DNA of 64,000 bases from contig NZ_JACBZO010000001.1 in assembly GCF_013409005.1 (NCBI RefSeq), positions 1,054,001 to 1,118,000 of the forward strand. Reading direction: 5' to 3'. Every line of letters begins with the position of its first letter. Position 1 is the first letter of the stretch. The notes beneath the pieces were generated by a model. It saw nothing but the letters and a program-made list of their open reading frames with translations. It made no database searches and was not told where the DNA came from. This document shows positions 8,599 to 18,009 of the stretch, piece after piece. The translations under genes and the position numbers were made by a program. This DNA comes from Demequina lutea. Lineage in GTDB: Bacteria > Actinomycetota > Actinomycetes > Actinomycetales > Demequinaceae.

Positions 8599-9540
8599 GT
8601 GACCACGATCGGTGAGTTGGGAGAAGACGCGATTCTCGCCCTCTTCGTCCCCAGGCTTCCCGAGTCTGACGCGACCCTCCTCGGGCCAGGCGATGACGCC
8701 GCGGTGCTGTCCATCGACGGCGACCTGGTGGTCTCCTCCGACGTCCTCATCGAGGGCAGGCACTTCCGTACCGACTGGTCGACCGCCGCCGACATTGGCT
8801 GGCGGGCGGCAATGCAGAACCTGGTCGATATCGACGCGATGGGTGCCGTGCCGACCGCGCTGCAGGTGACGCTCGCGGCACCAAGCGACACCGAGGTCGA
8901 CTGGGTGCTCGGCTTCGCCGACGGGCTGCGCGAGGCGTGCGAGCCCCACGGAGTGGGAGTGGTGGGCGGCGATCTGTCGGGCGCATCGGAGATCGCCATC
9001 TCCGTGACGGTCTTGGGCGAGACACACGGGCTTGAGGTGGTCACTCGCGGCGCCGCCGCTCCCGGGGATGTCGTGGCCGTGTCGGGCCCGCTGGGTGCGG
9101 CCGTTGCCGGGTTCGCACTGCTGACGGCGGGTGTGGGATTGGACCTCGATGCTGTTGACCTGTTCCGGCGCCCTCGGCCCGTCATTGGGGCGGGCCTTGA
9201 GGCCGCGCTGCGCGGAGCCACGGCGATGATGGACGTGTCCGACGGTCTGCTGCGTGACGCCTCGCGCATCGCGCGAGCCTCTGACGTCGGGATCGAGATC
9301 GAGAGCGCCGCCGTGCCTGTGCACCCCGCCGCTCAAGAGGCGGCCGATGCCTTGGGCGTTGACCCCCTGCCGTGGGCGCTGACCGGGGGAGAGGACCACT
9401 GCCTGTTGGCGACGTTCCCCTCGGGGACCCTCTTGCCGGACGGCTGGACCGTTGTTGGCGACGTTGTGGATGGATACCAGGGAATTCGGGTCGACGGCGC
9501 GGTTCCTGAGGCGCTCGGCTGGGATCACTTCGGGGCGTGA
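8599..9540 (+). CDS. thiL: Thiamine-monophosphate kinase
   Basis: Phosphorylates thiamine monophosphate to the active cofactor thiamine pyrophosphate, 313 residues. The N-terminal TIGELGEDAI, then GPGDDAAV and the DMGAVPTAL-like metal-binding segment, are typical of the AIR-synthase-fold ThiL family, as is the later MMDVSDGLLRD. The GTG at 8599 gives the family's usual start; a TTG two codons upstream (8593) is also possible and neither has a strong ribosome-binding site. Confidence 0.93.
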   Translation: MTTIGELGEDAILALFVPRLPESDATLLGPGDDAAVLSIDGDLVVSSDVLIEGRHFRTDWSTAADIGWRAAMQNLVDIDAMGAVPTALQVTLAAPSDTEVDWVLGFADGLREACEPHGVGVVGGDLSGASEIAISVTVLGETHGLEVVTRGAAAPGDVVAVSGPLGAAVAGFALLTAGVGLDLDAVDLFRRPRPVIGAGLEAALRGATAMMDVSDGLLRDASRIARASDVGIEIESAAVPVHPAAQEAADALGVDPLPWALTGGEDHCLLATFPSGTLLPDGWTVVGDVVDGYQGIRVDGAVPEALGWDHFGA

Positions 9541-9564
9541 CGCGGCGAGCGTAGGATCGAAATC

Positions 9565-10698
9565 GTGACCCTCGATCCCGACGTACTGCTTGCTGGACCG
9601 CGAGGCCGCGGGCTGTTGGTGCACCTGTTCGACGATGTCGCAATACGCACCCTCAGGATGCGTGCCGACTCAGCCGCGGGCTTGGGGGCATCGTCGATGC
9701 TCTACATGAGTGCGTCCGTCACCCCGGGCGTGAGAGGGCTCGTCGATCGCGTGCGTACCGGTCGCCACAGAGTTCACGCCGAGCGTGAGATGCGTCGGCC
9801 GGTTGTCCCCGCGGAGATGGCCCAGGCGATTGTTGCGGCGCCGCTTCCCAGCGTCAGCCCGGCAGCGTTGGTCGAGGCGCTCGGGCGCACGGTCGACGAT
9901 GCAAAGCCGTGGCAACCTTCCGACGGGAACGAGGCCGTCCTCGCATCCGCAGAGGTGCGCGCGGCGCTCACGGCGCTGGCTGAACGGGTCGCGGAGACGG
10001 CGTTCGCGAGAGCTTGGGCGGCGCCCGCCCAGCCAGAACAGTGGGTACTCGACAGGAAGGACGACCGCCTGGGGTCGGAACCGATACCCGCACCCGCCGC
10101 TGCCCTTGCGGCGTGGCGAGAGGCGGTCGAGGCCGAGGAACGCGCGGCGGTGAAGCGTCGCGAGAAGGGCCAATCGTATGGAGGCCCATGGTGGTCGAAT
10201 CCGCCCGGGTATCTCACGCACTCGACCTCTGCGTGGAGGGAGTTTGGGCCAGTGGGGCTCTACCTCGAAGAGGACTCGTTCGGGCCGATGGCGGCGGACG
10301 CGACCCCGGTTGGCGCGCCTCCTGAGAAGACCTACGAGATCACCGGCGCCGTGGCTTGGGCGCGATTGTGCAGGGAGTATCCGCTCGACGTCACCGCTAC
10401 CAGGGAAGTCTTGTGGAATCACTCGGTGGGCCACAGTGACGTATGGGTGATTCCCGATTGGCAGGCGATGGCCGCGGATTGGGACGCCGTGCACCTGACG
10501 ATCGCCGGTTACCTCGCGGCGGCGACGACGCGCATCGACGTGTCGGACGGCCGGGCGTCGGCAATCGCGGGATGGGGTCCCGATGAGACGGTGTGGCTTC
10601 GCGACGCCCCAGCCCCGACGTCGGCCGTTGTCGAGTGGCGCCGTTTCCAGAGCGTTGGCTGGCGGATGCAGATGACCCCCATGGAAGAAGAAGCGTGA
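9565..10698 (+). CDS. Hypothetical protein, 377 residues
   Basis: I do not recognise this protein. It is soluble-looking, with no signal peptide or membrane segment, and rich in Ala, Trp and acidic residues (for example YGGPWWSNPPGYLTHST and DWDAVHLTIAGYLAA). The frame shows normal high-G+C third positions, so it is a real gene. Its GTG start follows thiL by 24 bp and its stop overlaps the start of the patatin gene (GTGA), so it is probably translated with both. The Trp-rich C-terminal half suggests a compact globular or binding domain; no function can be assigned. Confidence 0.75.
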   Translation: MTLDPDVLLAGPRGRGLLVHLFDDVAIRTLRMRADSAAGLGASSMLYMSASVTPGVRGLVDRVRTGRHRVHAEREMRRPVVPAEMAQAIVAAPLPSVSPAALVEALGRTVDDAKPWQPSDGNEAVLASAEVRAALTALAERVAETAFARAWAAPAQPEQWVLDRKDDRLGSEPIPAPAAALAAWREAVEAEERAAVKRREKGQSYGGPWWSNPPGYLTHSTSAWREFGPVGLYLEEDSFGPMAADATPVGAPPEKTYEITGAVAWARLCREYPLDVTATREVLWNHSVGHSDVWVIPDWQAMAADWDAVHLTIAGYLAAATTRIDVSDGRASAIAGWGPDETVWLRDAPAPTSAVVEWRRFQSVGWRMQMTPMEEEA

Positions 10699-11648
10699 GC
10701 AACAACCTCAGGGGCAAGCCCAAGACCATCGCCCTCGCTCTTGGATCGGGAGGCGCGCGAGGCTACGCGCACATCGGTGTCATCGAGGAGATTCAGGCGC
10801 GCGGCTGGGAAATAGTCGGTGTGTCCGGAACGTCGATGGGCGCTGTCGTCGGCGGCCTCTATGTGGGCGGCGCGATGGAGAGTTATCGAGACTGGGCGGT
10901 GGGACTCGGCAGGCGCGACGTGATGCGCCTCATGGATCCGGGCCTGGGCGGCGCGGGCGTGTTGCGTGCGTCAAGGGTGATGTCGAAGGTCAAGGAACAC
11001 CTGGGCGACATGGCGATCGAGGACGCGCGCATGCCCTATACGGCCGTGGCGGTGGACCTGGTGGCTCAGCGTGAGGTGTGGTTCACGTCTGGCCCGATGA
11101 TCGACGCGATGCGCGCATCGATCGCGATTCCCACCGTCTTCACTCCGCTGGCCAAGGACGGCATGGTGCTCGCGGACGGCGGGCTCCTCAACCCGGTTCC
11201 CGTCGCGCCGCTCGCCTCCGTCCACGCGGATGCCTTGATCGCCGTCAACTTGTCGGGCCCTTCGGTGACGACCGCCCATGGGCGCGAAGAGGTCTTCACG
11301 GGGATCAAGTTTCCCAAGATCAAGTTCCCCAGCTTCCCGCAGGTGATCGAGCCGGCGTTGCGAGCCTTGGTGCCCGCCTTCGGTCGCGGTGAAGACGGCA
11401 AGCCGGATGAGCATCATGAGCTCCGGATGAACACCCTTGACGTCGTCGACCGCTCGCTCAATCTCATGCAAGAGGCGATCAGGCGATACCGGCTCGCTGG
11501 CTACCCCCCGGATGTGCTCGTCAACGTGCCGCTCGACTCGTGCGGAACGCTCGACTTCCACCGCGCCAAGGACCTGATCGAGGTGGGTCGGGACCGTGCC
11601 GTTCGCGCGTTCGATGCCTGGGAAGCTGGAGAGCCACTCGTTCTCTAG
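10695..11648 (+). CDS. Patatin-like phospholipase family protein
   Basis: Serine lipid acyl hydrolase with a Ser-Asp dyad. Near the N-terminus lies the oxyanion hole GSGGARG, then the nucleophile elbow GTSMG with Ser47 and the catalytic Asp in DGG (LADGGLLNP). The GTG at 10695 overlaps the stop of the previous gene by four bases and gives 317 residues, normal for bacterial RssA/patatin proteins; the frame upstream of it belongs to the preceding gene. No signal peptide, so cytosolic or membrane-associated. The substrate is unknown. Confidence 0.9.
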   Translation: MSNNLRGKPKTIALALGSGGARGYAHIGVIEEIQARGWEIVGVSGTSMGAVVGGLYVGGAMESYRDWAVGLGRRDVMRLMDPGLGGAGVLRASRVMSKVKEHLGDMAIEDARMPYTAVAVDLVAQREVWFTSGPMIDAMRASIAIPTVFTPLAKDGMVLADGGLLNPVPVAPLASVHADALIAVNLSGPSVTTAHGREEVFTGIKFPKIKFPSFPQVIEPALRALVPAFGRGEDGKPDEHHELRMNTLDVVDRSLNLMQEAIRRYRLAGYPPDVLVNVPLDSCGTLDFHRAKDLIEVGRDRAVRAFDAWEAGEPLVL

Positions 11649-11654
11649 CCGTAG

Positions 11655-11672
11655 TGGCTCAATCCGTACCGG
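11655..11672. repeat. 18-bp dispersed repeat TGGCTCAATCCGTACCGG, copy 1
   Basis: The same 18-mer recurs exactly at 11697-11714 and with one change (C to T) at 37754-37771. All copies lie outside intact genes and beside gene relics (a DUF222 fragment here, an FtsX-like pseudogene there). Confidence 0.8.
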
Positions 11673-11696
11673 ATTTCGCCGGGTTTGGGTCTGTGG

Positions 11697-11714
11697 TGGC
11701 TCAATCCGTACCGG
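11697..11714. repeat. 18-bp dispersed repeat TGGCTCAATCCGTACCGG, copy 2
   Basis: Exact copy of 11655-11672 in the same orientation, 42 bp downstream, immediately before the DUF222 relic. Confidence 0.8.
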
Positions 11715-11845
11715 TTGACGCCGTCTCGGCCGCGTTGATGGTGCGGGTCCCGGCCCGTGTCGTCCTCTGGTCGGGTCGTTGCGGGCTATCCACAGGGTGT
11801 TGTTCCTGCTCGGTGGACTTCGAAACGTCCTGATTGACTCGTGAC

Positions 11846-12070
11846 ATGGAAATCGCAGCCGCGGATATTGCGAGGGCGAGTGCCCTGGTGAGTGATCTTG
11901 CGCGCCTGGATCCGTCGGAATTGTCGGATAGCGACCTGATGGAGGCGCTCGACGCTCTGGCGAGGGTCAGTCGGTGGGCTGCTGCGTTGGAGGCGCATCT
12001 TGCGGCGGAGATTGCCCGACAACCGGCCGCGCTTGGCACGGCGACGAAGCAGCGCAGAACCAACGGCTGA
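11846..12070 (+). pseudogene. N-terminal fragment of a DUF222 / HNH (13E12 repeat) protein
   Basis: An ATG opens a 74-residue frame whose SDSDLMEALDALARVSRWAA segment resembles the N-terminus of the actinobacterial DUF222/HNH-endonuclease family, which is normally 400-500 residues. After about 55 residues the similarity stops (RQPAALGTATKQ) and the frame ends, so most of DUF222 and the whole HNH nuclease domain are missing. These genes are repetitive and mobile-like in actinobacteria. The adjacent 18-bp repeats fit a deletion or rearrangement scar. I call it a relic, not a functional gene. Confidence 0.6.
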
Positions 12071-12174
12071 CTGCCGGGCCACACGATGGGACTCGTACGC
12101 GCCGGGACGGTACGGGACGCGGTGGGAGGGGCGCTAGGGCTGTTCCCGAGCCCGCCCAGCATCGGCCCTCGAAA

Positions 12175-12208
12175 GCACAAACGGACGCCCTCCCGAAGGA
12201 AGACGCCC
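12175..12208 (-). terminator. Rho-independent terminator downstream of rpmB
   Basis: Read on the minus strand, bases 12208 to 12183 form an 11-bp stem (several G-U pairs) closed by a UUCG tetraloop, followed by GUUUGUG. It sits about 40 bp after the rpmB stop in the right orientation. The T tract is weak. Confidence 0.5.
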
Positions 12209-12247
12209 GTGAGGCGGGGGACTCGGTCGATGCCGAGTCCGAAAGAC

Positions 12248-12439
12248 TTACGCGTGCCTGGTGACCTTGCCGGCCTTGAGGCACGAGGTGCACACGTTGA
12301 GGCGCTTGGGAGTGCCGGCAACCACCGCGCGGACGCGCTGGATGTTCGGGTTCCAGCGTCGCGACGTGCGGCGGTGCGAGTGCGAGATTGAGTTACCGAA
12401 AGACGGGTGCTTGCCGCAAACGTCGCAGTTGGCTGCCAC
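12248..12439 (-). CDS. rpmB: 50S ribosomal protein L28
   Basis: Ribosomal large-subunit protein, 63 residues, with the family pattern CDVCGKHPSFGNSISHSHRR and a C-terminal CTSC. The two CxxC pairs make this the zinc-binding (C+) form. The start is GTG, set by a good AAGGAG seven bases upstream on the minus strand. It is transcribed away from the DAK2-recG pair, as in other actinobacteria. Confidence 0.95.
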   Translation of the reverse strand: MAANCDVCGKHPSFGNSISHSHRRTSRRWNPNIQRVRAVVAGTPKRLNVCTSCLKAGKVTRHA

Positions 12440-12594
12440 GATAGATCTCCTTGAGTTGATGCGCGCGTTACCTTGAGGGGTCGCGCCACGATTCCTGTCC
12501 GCGTCCGGACAACCGCATTAGGGTATCTGACTAGAACCAAGAATGCCAATCAGGCGAGCGCCGCACGGGTGTACGCCGCGAACACAGGAGACTC

Positions 12595-14184
12595 ATGGCC
12601 GACGCCGAATCGCGAGACCTGCGGCGCTGGCTCGCTTCCGGCGCTCAGGCCGTGAAACGTGCGAGGAAGCGGCTCGACGCGATCAACGTCTTCCCGGTGC
12701 CCGATGCTGACACCGGTACCAATATGTACCTCACGCTCCAAGAGGGCAACAGGGCGGTGGCCAAGTTGCCGCAGACGGCAAGTCACCGTGAGGTCGTGGC
12801 TGCCTTCGCTCGTGGGGCTTTGGTGGGAGCGCGCGGCAATTCCGGGGTCATCGTGTCGCAATACCTGAGTGCCTTTCTCACCGCCATCGATAGCGCTGGA
12901 GGCCTGACCGATGCCAAGCCGGCGGCCATCGCGTCGGCGCTTCAAAGTGCCGCCGACGCCGCCTACGCCGCCGTCGGTGCTCCCGTCGAGGGCACGATGC
13001 TGTCCGTGGCCCAAGCGGCGTCGCTCGGTGCGGCGGACGCGGCTGCGGCCAAGGGCGGACGCAACGACGTGATCGTGGCGGCGGTCGTCGCCGCTCGTTC
13101 GGCACTGCGCGCCACGCTCGATGACCTTCCCGCGGCTCGCAAGGCGGGAGTGGTCGATGCGGGGGCGGCCGGTCTGGTGTTACAGCTCGAGATGCTGGCC
13201 GAGACGCTTGCCGGCTCAGGCGCGCTCGCGGGGATCGCCTATGTCGAGTGGGAACTCGCCTCGACAGGGGCTGGCGTGGTCGCCGTTCCCGTCCACCACG
13301 AGCAGTTGGACGTCGGCGGCGCGTATGAAGTGATGTTCGTAGCGAGGCTTGAGGATCGTTCCCCCGGCGCTAAGGATGAGCAGAGGCGGCCAGTCAAGGG
13401 CTCACCGCGCGGCAGCGCACTCACTGAACTCACGGCCGCTCTGGCCGACTTGGGCGACTCGGTCGCCGTCACTGGGGCCCACGGACTGGTTAACGCCCAC
13501 GTTCACACGAACCGGCCAGACGACGCCGTCACGGCGGGCATCGAGCGGAACGCCAGGCAAATCCTGGTCAGCTCCCTCTCGTTGGGCGATGCCCGTGAAG
13601 GCTCGCGCGACCACGACAGGGCCGCGACGGGCGTCGTCGCGCTCACATCGAGCCCGGGTCTTGCGGCCCCGCTCGCGGACGCTGGAGCGATCGTGCTGGT
13701 GGTCCCCGATCCGGCACGCCTCAAGAGGCGAGAATTGCGTAGGGCCGTGCGCGACGCGACCGGAAGGGGTGTCGTGATCGCGGCGGGGAACCCGCAACTT
13801 CGTGCCGCCGCAGTCGGACTCGCCAATCATCGGTCGGGGGTGGGAGTGACGGTGTTGCCCGCCGAGCACGAGGCTCAAGTGATTGCGGCCGTCGCGGCCG
13901 GCGCGACCGTGACGCCTGGAGAGCCACTCGAGGCGGTGATGAGATCTGCCGTGGCGCGATGCGACGTCGCGTCGTCAACATCCGCCACGCTTGTCGATGA
14001 CGTTGCCCGGCTCCTGCGCGCCGATGTCGAGGTGATCACCCTCGTTCTTGGCAACGATGCCCCTCCCGGGGTTCTCGACGTTGTCAGGCGACGCGCAGCG
14101 ACCGTGTGCCCCTCGGCGGATATCGCTATTTACCAGGGGGGACATGGAAGTCCTGACGTCCTGATCGGCGTCGAGAGGTCATGA
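12595..14184 (+). CDS. DAK2 domain fatty-acid-kinase-like protein (YloV/FakA-like)
   Basis: Predicted kinase subunit of the DegV/FakA type, which in Firmicutes phosphorylates fatty acids delivered by a DegV-like protein; the same role here is inference. The N-terminal DAK2 domain has INVFPVPDADTGTNMYLTL (metal- and ATP-binding Asp residues), then GARGNSGVI. A linker and a C-terminal YloV domain follow, giving 529 residues. The ATG has the site AGGAGACTC upstream. The stop overlaps the recG start (ATGA), a conserved pairing in Gram-positive bacteria. Confidence 0.88.
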   Translation: MADAESRDLRRWLASGAQAVKRARKRLDAINVFPVPDADTGTNMYLTLQEGNRAVAKLPQTASHREVVAAFARGALVGARGNSGVIVSQYLSAFLTAIDSAGGLTDAKPAAIASALQSAADAAYAAVGAPVEGTMLSVAQAASLGAADAAAAKGGRNDVIVAAVVAARSALRATLDDLPAARKAGVVDAGAAGLVLQLEMLAETLAGSGALAGIAYVEWELASTGAGVVAVPVHHEQLDVGGAYEVMFVARLEDRSPGAKDEQRRPVKGSPRGSALTELTAALADLGDSVAVTGAHGLVNAHVHTNRPDDAVTAGIERNARQILVSSLSLGDAREGSRDHDRAATGVVALTSSPGLAAPLADAGAIVLVVPDPARLKRRELRRAVRDATGRGVVIAAGNPQLRAAAVGLANHRSGVGVTVLPAEHEAQVIAAVAAGATVTPGEPLEAVMRSAVARCDVASSTSATLVDDVARLLRADVEVITLVLGNDAPPGVLDVVRRRAATVCPSADIAIYQGGHGSPDVLIGVERS

Positions 14185-16445
14185 CTGGTGCGCTTGGTCA
14201 GTCGCTGGCCAAAGTTCTAGGGACCCGCACCTCGGGCGCCCTTCACAAGTTGGGACTCGAGACCGTCGAGGACCTCGTGAGGCACTATCCGCGTCGCCAC
14301 TCGGCTCCGGGCGAGTTGACGGACATGGCCGCGTTGCGGGACGGCGAGCATGTCACGGTCATGGCCGAGGTCCGCACCGCAACGATTCGGCAAATGCGCT
14401 CCCGGGGAGGCGCGATGCTCGAGGTCCTCGTGACCGACGGCCGCCAAAGCCTCTCCCTGACGTTTTTCGCAAAGCGCGCCGGGGTGCTCCGCATGCACGA
14501 GGACAAGCTCCGCCCCGGCAGGGTGGGCCTGTTCACGGGGACCGTCGGTTCTTACAAGGGCAAGCGTCAGCTGGTGCACCCCGACTACCTGATCGTGGGA
14601 GTCGATGCCGCAGACGCCGACGAGGCGACGATCGAGGCCTCGCGCCCCATTCCGATCTACCCCGCGGCTGCAGCGGTTCCCACGTGGCGCATCGGGCGCT
14701 CCGTCCGCACCGTGCTCGACCCGCTCACCGAGGCCGACGTTCCAGATCCGATCCCGGAATCCCTGCGGCTGGCTCACGGGTTGCCCACGCTTCTTGAGGC
14801 GCTGAGGGGCGTTCACGTTCCCACCGACCAAGCCGCGATTGACGCCGCAACGCATCGCCTTCGCTACGAAGAGGCGCTCGTGCTGCAGACCGCCCTTGCT
14901 CGTCGCAGGGCGGACAGGCAGTCCCATGCGGCGACATCGCGGGTGGGGGTGGCCGGACGGCTGCTCGATGCCTTCGACACGCGACTGCCCTTCCCCCTCA
15001 CCGCGGGCCAGTTGCGAGTGGGGGAGGAGATCGCCGTCGACCTCGCTCGCGAGACCCCGATGTTGCGGTTGCTCCAGGGTGATGTGGGCGCTGGAAAGAC
15101 GATCGTGGCGCTCAGGGCGATGCTCAGGGTGGTCGACGCTGGCGGCCAGGCCGCGCTCCTCGCGCCCACGGAGGTGCTTGCCGCACAGCACGAGCGCACG
15201 CTGCGGGACCTCCTTGGCCCGCTCGCACAAGGCGGGATGCTGGGTGGCGCCGATGTCGCGACGAGGGTCACGCTGCTCACCGGCTCGCAGGGGTCGCTTG
15301 CACGCAGGAAGGCGCTCGGCGAGGCCGCATCGGGCGGTGCCGGAATCGTCGTCGGCACCCACGCGCTGCTGAGCGAGACCGTCCAGTTTGCCGAGCTGGG
15401 GCTCGTCGTAGTCGACGAGCAGCACCGCTTTGGTGTGGAGCAGCGCGATGCCCTGAGGACTCGCGGTGAGCGGGTGCCGCACACCCTCGTGATGACCGCG
15501 ACGCCGATTCCCCGCACGGTCGCGATGACCGTCTTTGGGGACCTCGAGACGTCCCAACTCACCGAGAGGCCCGCGGGAAGGGCCGACACGGTCACCCACG
15601 TGGTGCCCGCCGACAACGCGGCGTGGATGACGCGGATCTGGGACAGGGTCCGCGAGGAGGTTGACGCAGGGGGGCGGGCGTACGTCGTGTGCCCGCGCAT
15701 CGACGGCGACGTTCCCGAGGACGACGCGGGCGACGACCCTGCCAGCGACGACCCTGCCAGCGACGACCCTGCGTCGGGCGAGGAGCCCGCTCCCGACGTG
15801 GCGGACACCCTGGGTGCAAAGCCGACCAAGCGCCCACTGGAGGCCGTCTCCGAGGTCGCCGAGCGCCTTCGTGGCCTGCCCGCGCTCGCCGGAATTGCCG
15901 TCGGCGTGATGCACGGCAGGCTGAGCGGGGACGAAAAGGATGCCGCGATGGAGGCCTTCGCTCACGGCCGCACGCCGGTGCTCGTATCCACCACCGTGAT
16001 CGAGGTGGGTGTCGACGTGCCCGAGGCGACCGTCATGGTGGTCCTCGATGCCGAGCACTTTGGATTGTCGCAACTGCACCAACTCAGGGGACGCGTGGGG
16101 CGCAGCACCAAGCCTGGCTTGTGCCTGCTCGTGAGCCACGCCGAGGACGGAACCCTGTCTTACGAGAGGCTCACCGCGGTGGCCGAAACGAGCGATGGCT
16201 TCGCCCTTGCCGAGAAGGACCTGGAGTTGCGTCGCGAGGGCGACGTGCTCGGTGCCGCCCAATCGGGAGGGCGCAACTCGCTGAGGCTGCTGCGCGTGGT
16301 GCGCGATGCGGACCTCCTCGCGGTGGCCCGAGACGATGCGCGGTCGCTGATCGATTCCGACCCCACCTTGGCCTCCTCGCCCGCGCTCGCGGACGCCATC
16401 GCGATGTGGCTCGGCGAGCGCGAGGAATTCCTCGAGAGAACGTAA
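14181..16445 (+). CDS. recG: ATP-dependent DNA helicase RecG
   Basis: Branch-migrating helicase that reverses stalled replication forks and processes Holliday junctions. An N-terminal wedge/OB domain precedes the helicase core with Walker A GDVGAGKT, DEQH box VVDEQHRFGVEQR, and motif TATPIPRT, ending with the RecG-typical QLHQLRGRVGRS. Total 754 residues. An acidic insertion (about residues 510-545) in the second helicase lobe contains three tandem DDPAS units, a local slippage expansion. It follows the DAK2 gene with an ATGA overlap. Confidence 0.95.
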   Translation: MTGALGQSLAKVLGTRTSGALHKLGLETVEDLVRHYPRRHSAPGELTDMAALRDGEHVTVMAEVRTATIRQMRSRGGAMLEVLVTDGRQSLSLTFFAKRAGVLRMHEDKLRPGRVGLFTGTVGSYKGKRQLVHPDYLIVGVDAADADEATIEASRPIPIYPAAAAVPTWRIGRSVRTVLDPLTEADVPDPIPESLRLAHGLPTLLEALRGVHVPTDQAAIDAATHRLRYEEALVLQTALARRRADRQSHAATSRVGVAGRLLDAFDTRLPFPLTAGQLRVGEEIAVDLARETPMLRLLQGDVGAGKTIVALRAMLRVVDAGGQAALLAPTEVLAAQHERTLRDLLGPLAQGGMLGGADVATRVTLLTGSQGSLARRKALGEAASGGAGIVVGTHALLSETVQFAELGLVVVDEQHRFGVEQRDALRTRGERVPHTLVMTATPIPRTVAMTVFGDLETSQLTERPAGRADTVTHVVPADNAAWMTRIWDRVREEVDAGGRAYVVCPRIDGDVPEDDAGDDPASDDPASDDPASGEEPAPDVADTLGAKPTKRPLEAVSEVAERLRGLPALAGIAVGVMHGRLSGDEKDAAMEAFAHGRTPVLVSTTVIEVGVDVPEATVMVVLDAEHFGLSQLHQLRGRVGRSTKPGLCLLVSHAEDGTLSYERLTAVAETSDGFALAEKDLELRREGDVLGAAQSGGRNSLRLLRVVRDADLLAVARDDARSLIDSDPTLASSPALADAIAMWLGEREEFLERT
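15731..15775. repeat. Three tandem 15-bp units in recG
   Basis: The unit CGACGACCCTGCCAG occurs twice exactly and a third time with its last bases changed, encoding DDPASDDPASDDPAS. In frame, within a variable acidic loop of the helicase. Confidence 0.85.
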
Positions 16446-16655
16446 TCCGCCTCGGCAGAAAGCGCGCCACATCTCGCGTCGACCGGCCGAAACGCTTGTC
16501 GTACTTACTCACAACGCTCAAGTGCCGTTCGATAGAAACAGTATGGACGGTTGCCGCGGCGTGCTTAGCGGGGCTCGGTGCAGCATGGCTGCGCTTGCCC
16601 CACACGAGGTCCTTCCCGCACTCTTGCGTGTCACTCAGGAACGCAAGGGATCGCT

Positions 16656-17855
16656 TTGACGGCCCTGCGAAGGAACCTCCTTGCCGTGGCGGCGCTACCA
16701 GGCGCGTCTCGCAGGGGAGTCGACCTTGCACGGATGGGCAACAAGGGCGCCCGCTTTGGACTGGCGGTGAGTTGCGGAATCATCCTGGTGCTCATCGCTC
16801 TCGCGAGCTTGGCCGTCCTCGTCACTGGGGGGGTGCCCAACCCGTTGGCGCACCTGTACTACATTCCGATTCTCTACGCAGCCGCGCGTCACGGTTGGAA
16901 GGGCGGCCTGTCGGCAGCGATCGCGTCGGGCCTGGTTGTCGGAGTTTGGATGCCCGCGCCCAAGACCGCGACGGGAAATGAGAACGTCCTCGACTGGGGT
17001 GTGCGCCTTGCGCTCTTTGTGGTGGTTGCCTTGGTCGCCTCGTGGCTGGCACACCAGCGTCCCCAGCCTCTGGAACTGCTCATTCGTGACATGGTGCTCG
17101 GTCGGGGACTGAGGGCGGCTGTAAGGCATCGGCGGCTTCGAGTCCACTATCAACCGTTGGTCGACCTTGCCGACGGCCGCGTCATCGGCGTCGAGGCGCT
17201 GTGTCGCTGGAACGATAGCCGCCAACGGCCCGTGGCTCCGGACGTTTTCATTCCGGCCGCCGAACGCACCGGCGCCATCTCGATGGTGGGCCGCGAGGTG
17301 CTGCGCATCGCGACCGAGCAGTCCGAGCAGTGGGCGAACGACCACGGCGACGGCATGACGATGAGCGTCAATGTTTCGCCCTTGGAACTGAGCCACCCGG
17401 ACTTTCTCGACGGTCTGAAGGCCCTCGTGGGTGAAGCCAAGCTACGTCGCTACACCTTGTGTGTTGAGATCACGGAAACCGCGATCATTTCGGATCCACA
17501 TGGGGCCCTGGTGACGCTGAGCGCCCTGCGAGAAATGGGAGCGCTGATCGCTCTGGACGACTTCGGCACAGGCCACTCGTCCTTGGCATATCTGGCGGGT
17601 CTTCCCATCGACATCATCAAGATCGACCAGTCATTCGTCGCCACCGTCGACACCGACCCGACTTCTCGTGCGCTCGTGAACGCGGTGGTGCGCATCGCGT
17701 CTGCGCTTGGCGCGACGACCATCGCCGAGGGCATCGAGAGGCCAAGCCAATTGCGCGTGCTCAAGGAACTCGGTTGTGACATCGGCCAGGGCTACTTCCT
17801 CGGTCGCCCGGCCGAGGCCGCCGACGTCAATTGGGCTGTCCGCACCTTGGCATGA
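16656..17855 (+). CDS. Membrane-anchored EAL-domain cyclic-di-GMP phosphodiesterase (copy A)
   Basis: Two or more hydrophobic N-terminal segments (with the stretch NPLAHLYYIPILYAA) precede a full EAL domain. Catalytic signatures are present: EAL in VEALCRW, the metal-site ITETAI, DDFGTGHSS and the C-terminal GIERPSQL, so it should hydrolyse c-di-GMP to pGpG. No GGDEF domain. The TTG start at 16656 has AAGGGA upstream and gives LTALRRNL, which aligns with VTVLRRLV at the start of copy B; both proteins are then exactly 399 residues. An ATG at 16734 and a GTG at 16578 are alternatives. Copy B is the adjacent paralogue. Confidence 0.85.
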   Translation: MTALRRNLLAVAALPGASRRGVDLARMGNKGARFGLAVSCGIILVLIALASLAVLVTGGVPNPLAHLYYIPILYAAARHGWKGGLSAAIASGLVVGVWMPAPKTATGNENVLDWGVRLALFVVVALVASWLAHQRPQPLELLIRDMVLGRGLRAAVRHRRLRVHYQPLVDLADGRVIGVEALCRWNDSRQRPVAPDVFIPAAERTGAISMVGREVLRIATEQSEQWANDHGDGMTMSVNVSPLELSHPDFLDGLKALVGEAKLRRYTLCVEITETAIISDPHGALVTLSALREMGALIALDDFGTGHSSLAYLAGLPIDIIKIDQSFVATVDTDPTSRALVNAVVRIASALGATTIAEGIERPSQLRVLKELGCDIGQGYFLGRPAEAADVNWAVRTLA

Positions 17856-17975
17856 CCCTGCTGGTGCCGCGCGCCGCCCGTGTCGCCCGTGTCGCCAGAG
17901 TTCGGGTTGATGCACCAGAACGTGTGGGCGAGGCGGTCGACGGCGACTCGGGGTTTGTTGCCACTCCGCAACATA

Positions 17976-18004
17976 TTGACATGGTATGAAACGCGAGTCA
18001 CTAT
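17976..18004 (+). promoter_or_regulatory. Candidate promoter before the possible small RNA
   Basis: A perfect -35 box TTGACA (17976-17981) is followed after 17 bp by CACTAT (17999-18004), a partial match to TATAAT. Transcription would start near 18,010. Confidence 0.4.
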
Positions 18005-18009
18005 GAGTG

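Noticed and set aside
15731-15775. Three tandem 15-bp units considered as a CRISPR or regulatory repeat
   Set aside because: No spacers; units are in frame and code for DDPAS in a variable RecG loop. No CRISPR array seen anywhere in the window.
14217-16472. A 751-codon open frame antisense to recG
   Set aside because: It is a by-product of high third-position G+C; its translation has biased His/Arg/Gly composition and no family motif, while RecG on the other strand is complete.
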